Part shown: positions 25,791 to 34,055 of the stretch, piece after piece
Layout: each line of letters starts with the position of its first letter
Numbering within the stretch: position 1 is the first letter of the stretch
Assembly (NCBI RefSeq): GCF_002237655.1
Contig: NZ_NOKT01000021.1
Coordinates: forward strand, 92,518 to 156,517
DNA: 64,000 nucleotides
Direction of reading: 5' to 3'
DNA from: Streptomyces sp. XY006
Lineage (GTDB): Bacteria; Actinomycetota; Actinomycetes; Streptomycetales; Streptomycetaceae
Translations under genes and position numbers: made by a program
The notes under the pieces: model-generated
Seen by the model: the letters and a program-made list of their open reading frames with translations, nothing else
Told to the model about the DNA's origin: nothing
Databases searched by the model: none

Positions 25791-26393
25791 ATGACCGCAC
25801 CCCACGCGAAGGCGGACCTGCTCCGTTATCTGCAGGACGCCCGCGACGCGCTGCTCTGGAAGCTCGACGGACTCTCCGAGTACGACGTCCGCCGCCCGCT
25901 CACCCCGACCGGGACCAACCTGCTCGGGCTGGTCAAGCATGCCGCCGGGGTGGAGCTCGGGTACCTCGGCGACACGTTCGGGCGGCCGTACTTCGCGACG
26001 GAACCGCCGCCGCCCTGGTGGTACACGCGGGACGCCGAGCCCAACGCGGACATGTGGGCCACACCGGAGGAGTCACGCGAGCGGATCACCGGGCTCTACC
26101 GGCAGGCCTGGCGGCACTCCGGCCGGACGGTCGAGGCCCTGGAGCTGGAGGCGACCGGGCAGGTGCCGTGGTGGCCCGAGGAGCGGCGGGAGGTGACGCT
26201 GCACCACGTCCTGGTCCGGGTGATCGCCGACACGCAGCGGCACGCCGGCCACGCGGACATCGTGCGCGAGCTCATCGACGGGAGCACCGGTCTGACGCCG
26301 GCCGCGGACAGCATGCCGGAAGGCGACCGGGCGTGGTGGGAGAGGCACCGGGCCCGGCTGGAGCGGGCCGCGCGGGAGGCCTCGGACGGCTGA
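25791..26393 (+). CDS. DinB-family protein (DUF664)
   Basis: This is a 200-aa four-helix DinB/YfiT-like protein. The metal-site histidines are in LVKHAAGVE (near 45-53) and in DTQRHAGHADIVREL (near 147-161). Many actinobacterial members are thiol-dependent transferases that use mycothiol, for example in detoxification. There is no ribosome-binding site before the ATG and a possible -10 (GACACT) lies about 15 bp upstream, so the message is probably leaderless. The gene stands alone, divergent from the PAP2 gene. Confidence 0.82.
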   Translation: MTAPHAKADLLRYLQDARDALLWKLDGLSEYDVRRPLTPTGTNLLGLVKHAAGVELGYLGDTFGRPYFATEPPPPWWYTRDAEPNADMWATPEESRERITGLYRQAWRHSGRTVEALELEATGQVPWWPEERREVTLHHVLVRVIADTQRHAGHADIVRELIDGSTGLTPAADSMPEGDRAWWERHRARLERAAREASDG

Positions 26394-26765
26394 GCCGAGG
26401 CAGGGAGGTCTCGAACGGCGGGGAAAAGCGCCGGAGAAAGAGGAAGAGGGAGGTCGGCCGCCCCGGAACAGGGGGGGGTGGTTCCGAGGCGGCCGTCCGG
26501 ACCGGAACGTCGCGCGCCCCGGGGGGTTTGGGGCGGGCGACCGTCCGATCGGTGAGGAGATCCAGAGCCTCAGGCTCCGGTTGTGTGCGCGAGGGCACGA
26601 CCAGGTCGAAGCTGGGGAGGCCCCGGCCTGATGTCGCCCACAGTCCCCTGTGGGCGGGGTGTATCTCTCATCTGGGTAGAACCTACGACAGGGGCAGGGC
26701 TCAGGACAGGCCGTAGGGCGCCATGTCATCCACCTCGCACACCTTCTTCACACGCTCTGCCGCTC
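26394..26765. other. Gene-free stretch with stacked hairpins and a seven-codon ORF
   Basis: No open frame here has the codon bias of its neighbours. It lies between the gabT terminator and the hairpin at 26456. Seen from the minus strand it contains: a tiny ORF MAPYGLS (26724 down to 26701) with GAGGTGG 6 nt upstream; CCTACG/CGTAGG arms around a 24-nt loop; CCCACAGGGGACTGTGGG; a GAGCCT/AGGCTC stem near 26567-26579; and a 12-bp stem with one mismatch at 26508-26540. The density of structure suggests a small RNA, more likely on the minus strand, but no strong promoter is visible. Confidence 0.4.
26456..26494. terminator. 14-bp hairpin terminator
   Basis: GGCCGCCCCGGAAC (26456-26469) pairs with 26481-26494 with a single mismatch around a G-rich loop. 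On the minus strand a pyrimidine-rich run follows, so it could end a transcript from the gene-free stretch; on the plus strand it could end the DinB message. Confidence 0.65.
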
Positions 26766-26793
26766 GCCGCCCCGGTAGCGGAACCGGGGCGGC
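26766..26793. terminator. Terminator after gabT
   Basis: An 11-bp perfect stem (GCCGCCCCGGT against ACCGGGGCGGC) with a 6-nt loop lies about 40 bp past the gabT stop on the minus strand. Confidence 0.85.
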
Positions 26794-26834
26794 TCACCTG
26801 CCCCGACGGGGGCTCAGATGCGCGTCGCGGCGGG

Positions 26835-28169
26835 TCAGATGCGGGCGAAGCCCTGCTCGATGATGTCGAGGCCCTCGTTCAGCAGGTCCTCGCCGATCAC
26901 CAGCGGGGGCAGGAAGCGGAGGACGTTGCCGTAGGTGCCACAGGTCAGGACCAGCAGGCCCTCCTGGTGGCAGGCCTTGGCCAGAGCGGCGGTCGCCTCC
27001 GGGTTCGGCTCCTTGGTGGCGCGGTCCTTGACCAGCTCGATGGCGATCATCGCGCCGCGGCCGCGCACGTCGCCGATGATGTCGAACTTCTCCTGCATGG
27101 CCGAAAGGCGCGCCTTCATCAGGGCCTCGATGTTCTTGGCCTTGGCGTTGAGGTCGAGCTCGCGCATGGTCTCGATCGCGCCCAGCGCACCCGCGCAGGC
27201 GACGGGGTTGCCGCCGTACGTGCCGCCCAGGCCGCCCGCGTGCGCGGCGTCCATGATCTCGGCACGCCCGGTCACGGCCGCGAGCGGCAGACCGCCGGCG
27301 ATGCCCTTGGCGGTCGTGATCAGGTCCGGCACGATGCCCTCGTCCTCGCACGCGAACCACTGGCCGGTGCGGCAGAAGCCGGACTGGATCTCGTCGGCGA
27401 CGAAGACGATGCCGTGGTCGGAGGCGAACTTCCGGATGGCCGGCAGGAAGCCCTTGGCCGGCTCGATGAAGCCGCCCTCGCCGAGCACCGGCTCGATGAT
27501 GACCGCGGCGACGTTCTCGGCGCCGACCTGCTTGCTGATCTGGTCGATGGCCTGGGCGGCGGCCTCGGGGCCGGCGTTCTCGGGACCGGTCGGCCAGCGG
27601 TAGCCGTAGGCGACGGGCACGCGGTACACCTCGGGCGCGAACGGCCCGAAGCCGTGCTTGTACGGCATGTTCTTCGCGGTGAGCGCCATCGTCAGGTTGG
27701 TGCGCCCGTGGTACCCGTGGTCGAACACGACGACGGCCTGCCGCTTGGTGTAGGCACGCGCGATCTTGACGGCGTTCTCGACGGCCTCGGCACCGCTGTT
27801 GAACAGGGCGCTCTTCTTGGCGTGGTCACCCGGGGTGAGCTCGGCGAGGGCCTCGGCGACCTCGACGTAGCCCTCGTACGGCGTGACCATGAAACAGGTG
27901 TGGGTGAAGTCAGCGAGCTGCGCCGACGCCCGGCGTACGACGGCCTCGGCGGAGGCGCCGACGGACGTCACGGCGATGCCCGAGCCGAAGTCGATCAGGC
28001 GGTTGCCGTCGACGTCCTCGATGATCCCGCCGCCCGCGCGCGCGGTGAACACGGGCAGCACGGAGCCCACGCCCTGCGCGACCGCGGCGGTGCGGCGGGC
28101 CTGCAGCTCCTGCGACTTCGGGCCGGGGATGGCGGTGACGACACGACGCTCCTGCGGCAGTGCGCTCAT
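26835..28169 (-). CDS. gabT: 4-aminobutyrate aminotransferase
   Basis: This is a 444-aa class III PLP transaminase. Asp259 (VADEIQSGF) contacts the pyridine ring and Lys288 (ITTAKGIAGG) is the Schiff-base lysine; NSGAEAVENAVKIAR (124-138) is the phosphate-binding block typical of GabT. It converts GABA and 2-oxoglutarate to succinic semialdehyde and glutamate, the step after the aminobutyraldehyde dehydrogenases of this window. ATG at 28169 is preferred over a start 14 codons upstream because AGGAG lies 6 nt before it. It is a single-gene unit with a 3' hairpin. A small dyad ACAG-N3-CTGT (28204-28214) lies in its leader. Confidence 0.9.
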   Translation of the reverse strand: MSALPQERRVVTAIPGPKSQELQARRTAAVAQGVGSVLPVFTARAGGGIIEDVDGNRLIDFGSGIAVTSVGASAEAVVRRASAQLADFTHTCFMVTPYEGYVEVAEALAELTPGDHAKKSALFNSGAEAVENAVKIARAYTKRQAVVVFDHGYHGRTNLTMALTAKNMPYKHGFGPFAPEVYRVPVAYGYRWPTGPENAGPEAAAQAIDQISKQVGAENVAAVIIEPVLGEGGFIEPAKGFLPAIRKFASDHGIVFVADEIQSGFCRTGQWFACEDEGIVPDLITTAKGIAGGLPLAAVTGRAEIMDAAHAGGLGGTYGGNPVACAGALGAIETMRELDLNAKAKNIEALMKARLSAMQEKFDIIGDVRGRGAMIAIELVKDRATKEPNPEATAALAKACHQEGLLVLTCGTYGNVLRFLPPLVIGEDLLNEGLDIIEQGFARI

Positions 28170-28349
28170 GCGGGGCTCCTGGGGGTGGTGCGGACGGACC
28201 TGTACAGACACTGTGACTTCTTTTCCCGCAGGCTAGGGCGGGGGGAGGGGGGTGGGCATGCTCCATGTGGGCGTTGTCGGCGCGGTGGCTTGTCCGGGGT
28301 GGACATGGCGGTCTCGGCCACCCGTGCCCACGGCGCGGCCGCGTATGCG

Positions 28350-28378
28350 GTGAACTCCCCAGGGGAGGGCGTTAGATT
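28350..28378 (+). promoter_or_regulatory. Predicted promoter of the VirD4-like gene
   Basis: GTGAAC (28350-28355) and TAGATT (28373-28378) are spaced by 17 bp. The expected transcription start, near 28385, would leave about 40 nt of leader for the ATG at 28424. Confidence 0.55.
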
Positions 28379-28423
28379 GGCTCGCTGATGGTGGACGGAG
28401 CGGCTGGTCAGGGGGCAAGGGCG

Positions 28424-30556
28424 ATGGACAGCGACGGGACGCAGGAGGCCCGGGGCACGCATGCGAACCCGGTACCGCGTCCGGCGGGACCACCGGAGGT
28501 GCCCTCGATGCCTCCCCGGCCACCCCGGGCACCGGCGGCCCCGCCGCTGCCGGACGGCTCGGCCTTCCTCGCCTGGCTGCGCGCGCCCCGGCCCGAGGCC
28601 GCGCCGGGGGTGTGGCGGTTCGGGTACCGGCCGCGGCCCGCTGAGGAACTCGACGTCACGCCCACCCGGCAGCTGCTGAGCGGGGCGGTGATCGCGTTCC
28701 TCGTGGGGTGGCTGATCTGGTCCCTGCTGCAGAACGGGTACCTCGGCAACTGGTGGTGGGTGCCCTTCGACCTGATCGTCCCCGACGCCTGGCGCGGCGC
28801 CGACAGCGATCTCGGCGAGACCGGCACGTTCCTGGTGTACCGGGGGTACGAGCTCCTCGTCGCCCTGGCGATCATGGTCGGGGTGGCCCGGCTCGGCCGC
28901 TGGGGCGAGGTCTGGCGCCGCTTCGTCGCCGCGCGCTTCCGCCGGCCCGAGGCCCAGGCGACCGCCGCCTCACCCGAGGACGACCCCGCCCAGTGGAACG
29001 AACTGCGCGCCGCCGGCGCCGTCGACGCGGCCGAGCGGCTCGCCGCCGACGCCCGCTCCGGGCTCATGCGGGACGTCGACCACGCCCGGATCCAACGGGC
29101 CTGGCAGGGCGTGCGCACCGGACGGCACAGCCTCGCCACCTTCAGCGGCGCGGTGCTGAAGGACGGCGCCGCCGCCTGTCTGCACCCCTCCGGAGAGCGC
29201 GACCTGCCCGCCCGGCTCGCCCGGCACGACCTGCTCACCGGACAGGTACGGCTCGGCACCACGGTGGACGACGCCCGCAACCCGTACACCTACCGCGGCG
29301 CCGGGCTCGCCCTGGGGCCCGACCTGCTCGGCACCTCGCTCGTCGCCGTCGGCCCCGCCGGTTCCGGGAAGACCGGGGCCGTGGTGCGGCCCTTGGCCGA
29401 GGCGTTGTGTCTGCAGGCGCTGGCCGGGCGGGCCGCCGTCGTGGTGGTCGGGGCGGCCGGGGCGGGTCTCGGGCCCGCCGACGCGTACGACGTCGTCGTC
29501 CGGATCGGCAATCAGGACTCCGAGTACGACCTCGACCTGTACGGCGGCACCGCCGACCCGGACGAGGCCGCGGCCGTGCTCGCCGAGGGGCTGGTCGGGG
29601 ACCTCGCCGATCCGCACCCCGGCAGTGACAGCCGGCGCGCCACCACCGTGCTCGCCCAGCTGCTCGGGCCGTTCCGCGCCGTGCACGGGCGATTCCCCTC
29701 CGTGCCGGAGCTGCGGCAGCTGCTGGACGGGGCACCGGGGCCGTTCGCCGCCCTGCGGCAGGGACTGCAGGAGTCCGGGCAGGAGTCGCTGCTGCGGGAG
29801 CTGGACGCCCGGGAGCGGCAGATGGGGCAGCCGGGGGACGTCGGCGGGGTGCTCGGCGACCGCGTCGCGCTGCTCGACCGGCCCGCCTTCGCCGGGTTCT
29901 TCGACACCTCCGGCCAGTCCCGGCCCTTCACCCTCAAGGCCCTCGACCACCCCGTGCGGGTGCGCATCGACCTGCCCGAGCGCGGGCACGCCGACGCCTC
30001 CCGGATGCTCGCGCGGCTGGTGCTCGCCCAGTTCACGGCGAGTGTCGCCGTACGCGAGGACCGGTCGCTGTTCGCCTGCCTGGTGCTCGACGACGCGACC
30101 GGCGTGGTCACGCCCGAGGCCGTGCGCGGCATCCAGCGGCTGCGGTCCGGCAACGCCGGTGTCGTGCTGACCCTGCGGACGCTGGACGACGTGGCCCGGC
30201 CCCTGCGCGGACCGCTGCTCGGCGCCACCGGGTGCCGGATGGCGCTGGCCGGGCTCACGCCCTGGGACGGGCAGGACTTCGCCGAGGTGTGGGGCAAGGA
30301 GTGGACCGAGGCCCGTGACGTCACCGACCGGCAGATCATCGCCGAGACTCCGGCCGGCAAGGCGCTGCACGCGGTCCGGCGGGTGATCACCGGCAAGGCG
30401 CCGACCGCCCGGGCGGTGACCGTCCGGCAGGTCGAGCGCGAGCGCTGGTCCGCCTCCGAGCTGGCCCACGGGGTGCCGGCCGGGCACGCGGTGCTGTCGC
30501 TGACCACCGTGCAGGGCGAGCACGCACCGCCCCTGCTGGTGAACCTGCGGGGCTGA
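28424..30556 (+). CDS. VirD4/TraG-like membrane ATPase, orphan
   Basis: This protein of about 710 aa has a Pro-rich start, two membrane helices (LLSGAVIAFLVGWLIWSLL and ELLVALAIMVGVA), and a large cytoplasmic ATPase domain with Walker A GPAGSGKT near 310-317 and a Walker B-like strand CLVLDDATGV. The layout is that of type IV secretion coupling proteins. No relaxase, conjugation or secretion genes are nearby, so it is an orphan. ATG at 28424 is favoured over ATG at 28388: GGGGG lies 8 nt before it, and the predicted transcription start almost coincides with the first ATG. The PucR gene follows 140 bp downstream. The cargo, if any, is unknown. Confidence 0.75.
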   Translation: MDSDGTQEARGTHANPVPRPAGPPEVPSMPPRPPRAPAAPPLPDGSAFLAWLRAPRPEAAPGVWRFGYRPRPAEELDVTPTRQLLSGAVIAFLVGWLIWSLLQNGYLGNWWWVPFDLIVPDAWRGADSDLGETGTFLVYRGYELLVALAIMVGVARLGRWGEVWRRFVAARFRRPEAQATAASPEDDPAQWNELRAAGAVDAAERLAADARSGLMRDVDHARIQRAWQGVRTGRHSLATFSGAVLKDGAAACLHPSGERDLPARLARHDLLTGQVRLGTTVDDARNPYTYRGAGLALGPDLLGTSLVAVGPAGSGKTGAVVRPLAEALCLQALAGRAAVVVVGAAGAGLGPADAYDVVVRIGNQDSEYDLDLYGGTADPDEAAAVLAEGLVGDLADPHPGSDSRRATTVLAQLLGPFRAVHGRFPSVPELRQLLDGAPGPFAALRQGLQESGQESLLRELDARERQMGQPGDVGGVLGDRVALLDRPAFAGFFDTSGQSRPFTLKALDHPVRVRIDLPERGHADASRMLARLVLAQFTASVAVREDRSLFACLVLDDATGVVTPEAVRGIQRLRSGNAGVVLTLRTLDDVARPLRGPLLGATGCRMALAGLTPWDGQDFAEVWGKEWTEARDVTDRQIIAETPAGKALHAVRRVITGKAPTARAVTVRQVERERWSASELAHGVPAGHAVLSLTTVQGEHAPPLLVNLRG

Positions 30557-30696
30557 GATCCCACGGTCCGTGGGCCGACGCGGTACGCCGGGACCGTACG
30601 GTGAGGCAGAATCGTCACAGGTCGTTCATACGCCGCGGCCAAAAGACCACGCCGCCCACACCGCCCACACAGCCCTGACGCAGACCTGAAGGCCTC

Positions 30697-32370
30697 ATGC
30701 CCCCGACGCTCGCCTCGCTCGTCCACCACTCCGCGCTGAAGCTGACCGTGCGGGCGGGCGAAGACCGCCTCGACGTGCCGGTCCGCTGGGCGCACGTCAG
30801 CGAGCTCGCCGACCCCGTGCCCTACATGGAGGGCGGGGAGCTGCTGCTGATCACGGCGCTCAAGCTGGACGCCGAGGACCCGGAGGCCATGCGGCGCTAC
30901 GTGCGGCGGCTGGCCGGCGCCGGCGTGGTCGGGCTCGGCTTCGCCGTCGGCGTCAACTACGAGGAGATCCCCAAGGCGCTCGTCGACGCGGCCGAGGAGG
31001 AGGGCCTGCCGCTGCTGGAGGTGCCGCGCCGGACCCCGTTCCTCGCCATCAGCAAGGCCGTCTCCGCCGCGATCGCCGCCGACCAGTACAAGGCCGTCAC
31101 GGCCGGGTTCGCCGCCCAGCGCGAGCTGACCCGGCAGGCGCAGACCGGCGGGCCGGAGGGGCTGCTGGCCGCGCTGGCCGCGCAGGTCGACGGCTGGGCG
31201 GCGCTGTACGACGCGTCGGGCGCCGTCGTCGCCGCGGCCCCCGAGTGGGCCGGGCGGCGTGCCGCACGGCTCACCGGCGACGTGCAGCGGCTGCGGGACC
31301 GGCCCGCGCCGGCCTCGTCGGTGGTCGGCGGGCCGGAGAACGAGGACCGGGTCGAGCTGCACACGGTCGGCACCGGCCGGCGGCCCCGCGCGGCGCTCGC
31401 CGTGGGCACGGCCGCCACCCTGGGCACCGCCGAGCGGTACGCCGTCCACTCGGCCATCGCCCTGCTGACCCTGACCACGGAACGCTCCCGGTCCCTCCAG
31501 GCGGCCGAGCAGCGGATCGGCGCCGCGGTGCTGCGGATGCTGCTGGCCGGGGAGCCGGACCACGCGCGGGCGGTCGCCGGGGACCTGTACGGCGGGCTGC
31601 TGGACGCCCCGTTCCGGATGATGGTCGCCGAGCGGGTGCCGGTGTCGGCCTCGGCGGCGCTGGCCCGTGCCGAGGCGCGGGCGGGCGCCCCGGCCCTCGA
31701 CCGGCCCTCCGCCGCCGCGCTCGCCGCGGCCGACACCGCCGGCGACCCCCTGGCGGCGCTCGCCGACGTGGTGGAGTCCGCGGCGGCCCGGGCCGGGGAG
31801 GCCGTGCTGGTCGTGCCGGAGGGGGAGCGGCTGGTGGTGCTGGCCGCGGACGGCGGTGCCGCGGCGGCGGCCTGCGCGCAGTACGCGGCCGCCCTGGAGA
31901 CGGCCCGGACCGGCGTGCGCGAGAAGGTGCCGGGCGGCGAGGAGGACGAGCTGGTCGTGGGCCTGTCCGCACCGGCCGGGCCCATCGCCGCGTCGGCCGC
32001 GTACAAGCAGGCCGAGCAGGCCCTGTCGGTGGCCAGGCGGCGTGGACGCGTCCTGGTGGAGCACGAGCAGATGGCGGCCGGATCCGTACTGCCGCTGCTC
32101 GCGGACGACGCCGTACGGGCGTTCGCCGACGGCATGCTGCGCCCGCTGTACGAGCACGACGCCACGGGCCGCGGCGACCTGGTCGCCTCCCTGCGCGCCT
32201 GGCTGTCCCGGCACGGCCAGTGGGACGCGGCCGCGGCCGACCTCGGCGTCCACCGCCACACCCTGCGCTACCGCATGCGCCGCGTCGAGGAGATCCTCGG
32301 CCGCTCCCTGGACGACCCGGACGTGCGGATGGAGCTCTGGCTGGCCCTGAAGGCGACCAGCACGGACTAG
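30697..32370 (+). CDS. PucR-family transcriptional regulator
   Basis: This 557-aa regulator has an N-terminal PucR sensor domain (about 1-125, starting LASLVHHSALKLTVRAG and containing YMEGGELLLIT), a central GGDEF-like/CdaR region, and a C-terminal HTH_30 with LRAWLSRHGQWDAAAADLGV and HRHTLRYRMRRVEEILGRSL. PucR/CdaR proteins usually activate nitrogen-compound catabolism. It lies 121 bp before an aldehyde dehydrogenase and one gene from gabT, so GABA or a related amine is the likely effector; this is inference from position. Confidence 0.86.
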   Translation: MPPTLASLVHHSALKLTVRAGEDRLDVPVRWAHVSELADPVPYMEGGELLLITALKLDAEDPEAMRRYVRRLAGAGVVGLGFAVGVNYEEIPKALVDAAEEEGLPLLEVPRRTPFLAISKAVSAAIAADQYKAVTAGFAAQRELTRQAQTGGPEGLLAALAAQVDGWAALYDASGAVVAAAPEWAGRRAARLTGDVQRLRDRPAPASSVVGGPENEDRVELHTVGTGRRPRAALAVGTAATLGTAERYAVHSAIALLTLTTERSRSLQAAEQRIGAAVLRMLLAGEPDHARAVAGDLYGGLLDAPFRMMVAERVPVSASAALARAEARAGAPALDRPSAAALAAADTAGDPLAALADVVESAAARAGEAVLVVPEGERLVVLAADGGAAAAACAQYAAALETARTGVREKVPGGEEDELVVGLSAPAGPIAASAAYKQAEQALSVARRRGRVLVEHEQMAAGSVLPLLADDAVRAFADGMLRPLYEHDATGRGDLVASLRAWLSRHGQWDAAAADLGVHRHTLRYRMRRVEEILGRSLDDPDVRMELWLALKATSTD

Positions 32371-32491
32371 CCAAACCGTAGTGTCCCGGGGCGCCACTGC
32401 TACGCCCCGGACAAGCGCCCCTCGGCCACTCCGCCCCTACGGTGGGTCCGTACGACTGGATCACCCCCAACGCCGAAGGGCCGGAACGAAC

Positions 32492-33937
32492 ATGACCTCC
32501 ACCCACGCCTTCTGGCTCGCCGGCCGCCAGGCCACCGGCGAGGACACCTTCGACGTCACCTCCCCCTGGGACGGACGGCTCGTCGGCAAGGTGAGCGTGC
32601 CGACGGACGCGCAGGTAGAGGAGGCCGTCGCCGCCGCGTACGCCGTGCGCGACGAGCTCGCCGCCACCCCGGCCCATGTGCGCGCCGCCGCCCTCGACCA
32701 CGTCAGCAAGCGCCTCGCCGAGCGCACCGAGGAGATCGCGCGGCTGATCTCCGCCGAGAACGGCAAGCCCATGAAGTGGGCGCGCGGCGAGGTCGGCCGT
32801 GCCGTGTCGGTGTTCCGCTTCGCGGCCGAGGAGGCCCGGCGGTTCAACGGCGGCGAGGCCCAGCGCCTCGACACCGACCTCGGCGGCCAGGGCCGCCTCG
32901 CCCTCACGCGCCGCTTCCCCAAGGGCGTCGTGCTGGGCATCGCGCCCTTCAACTTCCCGCTGAACCTGTGCGCCCACAAGGTCGCCCCGGCCATCGCCGC
33001 CGGCGCCCCGATCATCCTCAAGCCGGCCCCGGCCACCCCGCTGTCCGGCCTGATCATCGGTGACCTGCTCGCCGAGACCGAGCTGCCCGCCGGTTCCTGG
33101 AGCATCCTGCCGGTCGCCAACGACAAGATGCCCGCGCTGGTGCAGGACGAGCGCCTGCCCGTGATCTCCTTCACCGGCTCCGAGAAGGTCGGCTACGCGA
33201 TCATGGACTCGGTGCCGCGCAAGCACTGCACCCTGGAGCTGGGCGGCAACGGCGCGGCCGTCGTCCTCGCCGACTGGGCGAGCGAGGAGGACCTGGACTG
33301 GGCGGCGAACCGCATCGCCACCTTCTCCAACTACCAGGGCGGCCAGTCCTGCATCTCCGTCCAGCGGGTCATCGCCGACGCCTCGGTGTACGACCGGCTG
33401 CTGCCGCGCATCGTCGCCGCCGTCGAGGCCCAGGTCACCGGTGACCCGAGCGACGACGCCACCGACGTCGGCCCGCTGGTCAGCGAGGACGCCGCCCAGC
33501 GCGTCGAGAAGTGGGTGCAGGAGGCCGTGGACGCCGGTGCCCGGCTGCTCACCGGCGGCAAGCGCGACGGCGCCTCCTACGCGCCGACCGTCCTGGCCGA
33601 GGTCCCGGCCGACGTGACGATCTCCTGCGAGGAGGTCTTCGGGCCGGTCCTCACCGTGCAGAAGGTGGACGGCGAGGCCGAGGCCTTCGCCGCCGTCAAC
33701 GACTCCAAGTACGGCCTGCAGGCGGGCGTGTTCACGCACGACCTGCAGACCGCCTTCCGCGCCCACCGGGCCCTTGAGGTGGGCGGCGTGGTCGTCGGCG
33801 ACGTCCCGTCCTACCGCGCCGACCAGATGCCGTACGGCGGCGTCAAGCAGTCCGGCGTGGGCCGCGAGGGCGTGCGGTTCGCCATGGAGGACTACACCTA
33901 CGAGCGCGTGATGGTCCTCACCGGCATCACCCTCTGA
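32492..33937 (+). CDS. Aldehyde dehydrogenase, succinate-semialdehyde type (GabD-like)
   Basis: This is a 481-aa NAD(P)-dependent dehydrogenase. The catalytic base is Glu249 (TLELGGN) and the nucleophile Cys287 (GGQSCISVQRV). With gabT and the PucR gene adjacent, it most likely oxidises succinic semialdehyde to succinate, completing GABA breakdown. The QSCISVQRV context, however, is also seen in lactaldehyde- and phosphonoacetaldehyde-type dehydrogenases, so the substrate is not certain. ATG at 32492 has a weak GAAGGG site about 14 nt upstream. The gene ends before a very strong shared terminator. Confidence 0.8.
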   Translation: MTSTHAFWLAGRQATGEDTFDVTSPWDGRLVGKVSVPTDAQVEEAVAAAYAVRDELAATPAHVRAAALDHVSKRLAERTEEIARLISAENGKPMKWARGEVGRAVSVFRFAAEEARRFNGGEAQRLDTDLGGQGRLALTRRFPKGVVLGIAPFNFPLNLCAHKVAPAIAAGAPIILKPAPATPLSGLIIGDLLAETELPAGSWSILPVANDKMPALVQDERLPVISFTGSEKVGYAIMDSVPRKHCTLELGGNGAAVVLADWASEEDLDWAANRIATFSNYQGGQSCISVQRVIADASVYDRLLPRIVAAVEAQVTGDPSDDATDVGPLVSEDAAQRVEKWVQEAVDAGARLLTGGKRDGASYAPTVLAEVPADVTISCEEVFGPVLTVQKVDGEAEAFAAVNDSKYGLQAGVFTHDLQTAFRAHRALEVGGVVVGDVPSYRADQMPYGGVKQSGVGREGVRFAMEDYTYERVMVLTGITL

Positions 33938-33961
33938 CCCTCCTCCGGCCCCTCTGGCCGA

Positions 33962-33976
33962 TGGGAACCATTTTCA
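33962..33976. promoter_or_regulatory. Zur-box-like 15-mer in a convergent spacer
   Basis: TGGGAACCATTTTCA matches 11 of 15 positions of the actinobacterial Zur palindrome TGAAAATGATTTTCA. It is followed by CATATAGGGT, a possible -10 region. It lies after the dehydrogenase stop and 13 bp before a terminator, not before any gene. Confidence 0.4.
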
Positions 33977-33988
33977 TATAGGGTCCTG

Positions 33989-34028
33989 AAGAGGCCCGGC
34001 ACCGATGCCTTCCGGTGCCGGGCCTCTT
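33989..34028. terminator. Bidirectional terminator with a 16-bp perfect stem
   Basis: AAGAGGCCCGGCACCG (33989-34004) pairs perfectly with 34013-34028 around an 8-nt loop. It serves the dehydrogenase (+) and the GH3 enzyme (-). Confidence 0.93.
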
Positions 34029-34055
34029 CTGTTCGTGCCGGCCTGCTCCGGACCC

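Noticed and set aside
26073..26729. 218-codon minus-strand frame through the gene-free stretch into the DinB gene
   Set aside because: Codon use lacks the genome's third-position GC bias and half of it is antisense to DinB.
26560..26730. Possible tRNA, RNase P RNA, tmRNA or SRP RNA in the hairpin-rich stretch
   Set aside because: None of the conserved sequence blocks of these RNAs could be found.
29512..32397. 961-codon open frame antisense to the VirD4-like and PucR genes
   Set aside because: Composition of a GC-bias shadow (Arg/Pro/Gly/Ala), and the opposite strand encodes recognisable proteins.
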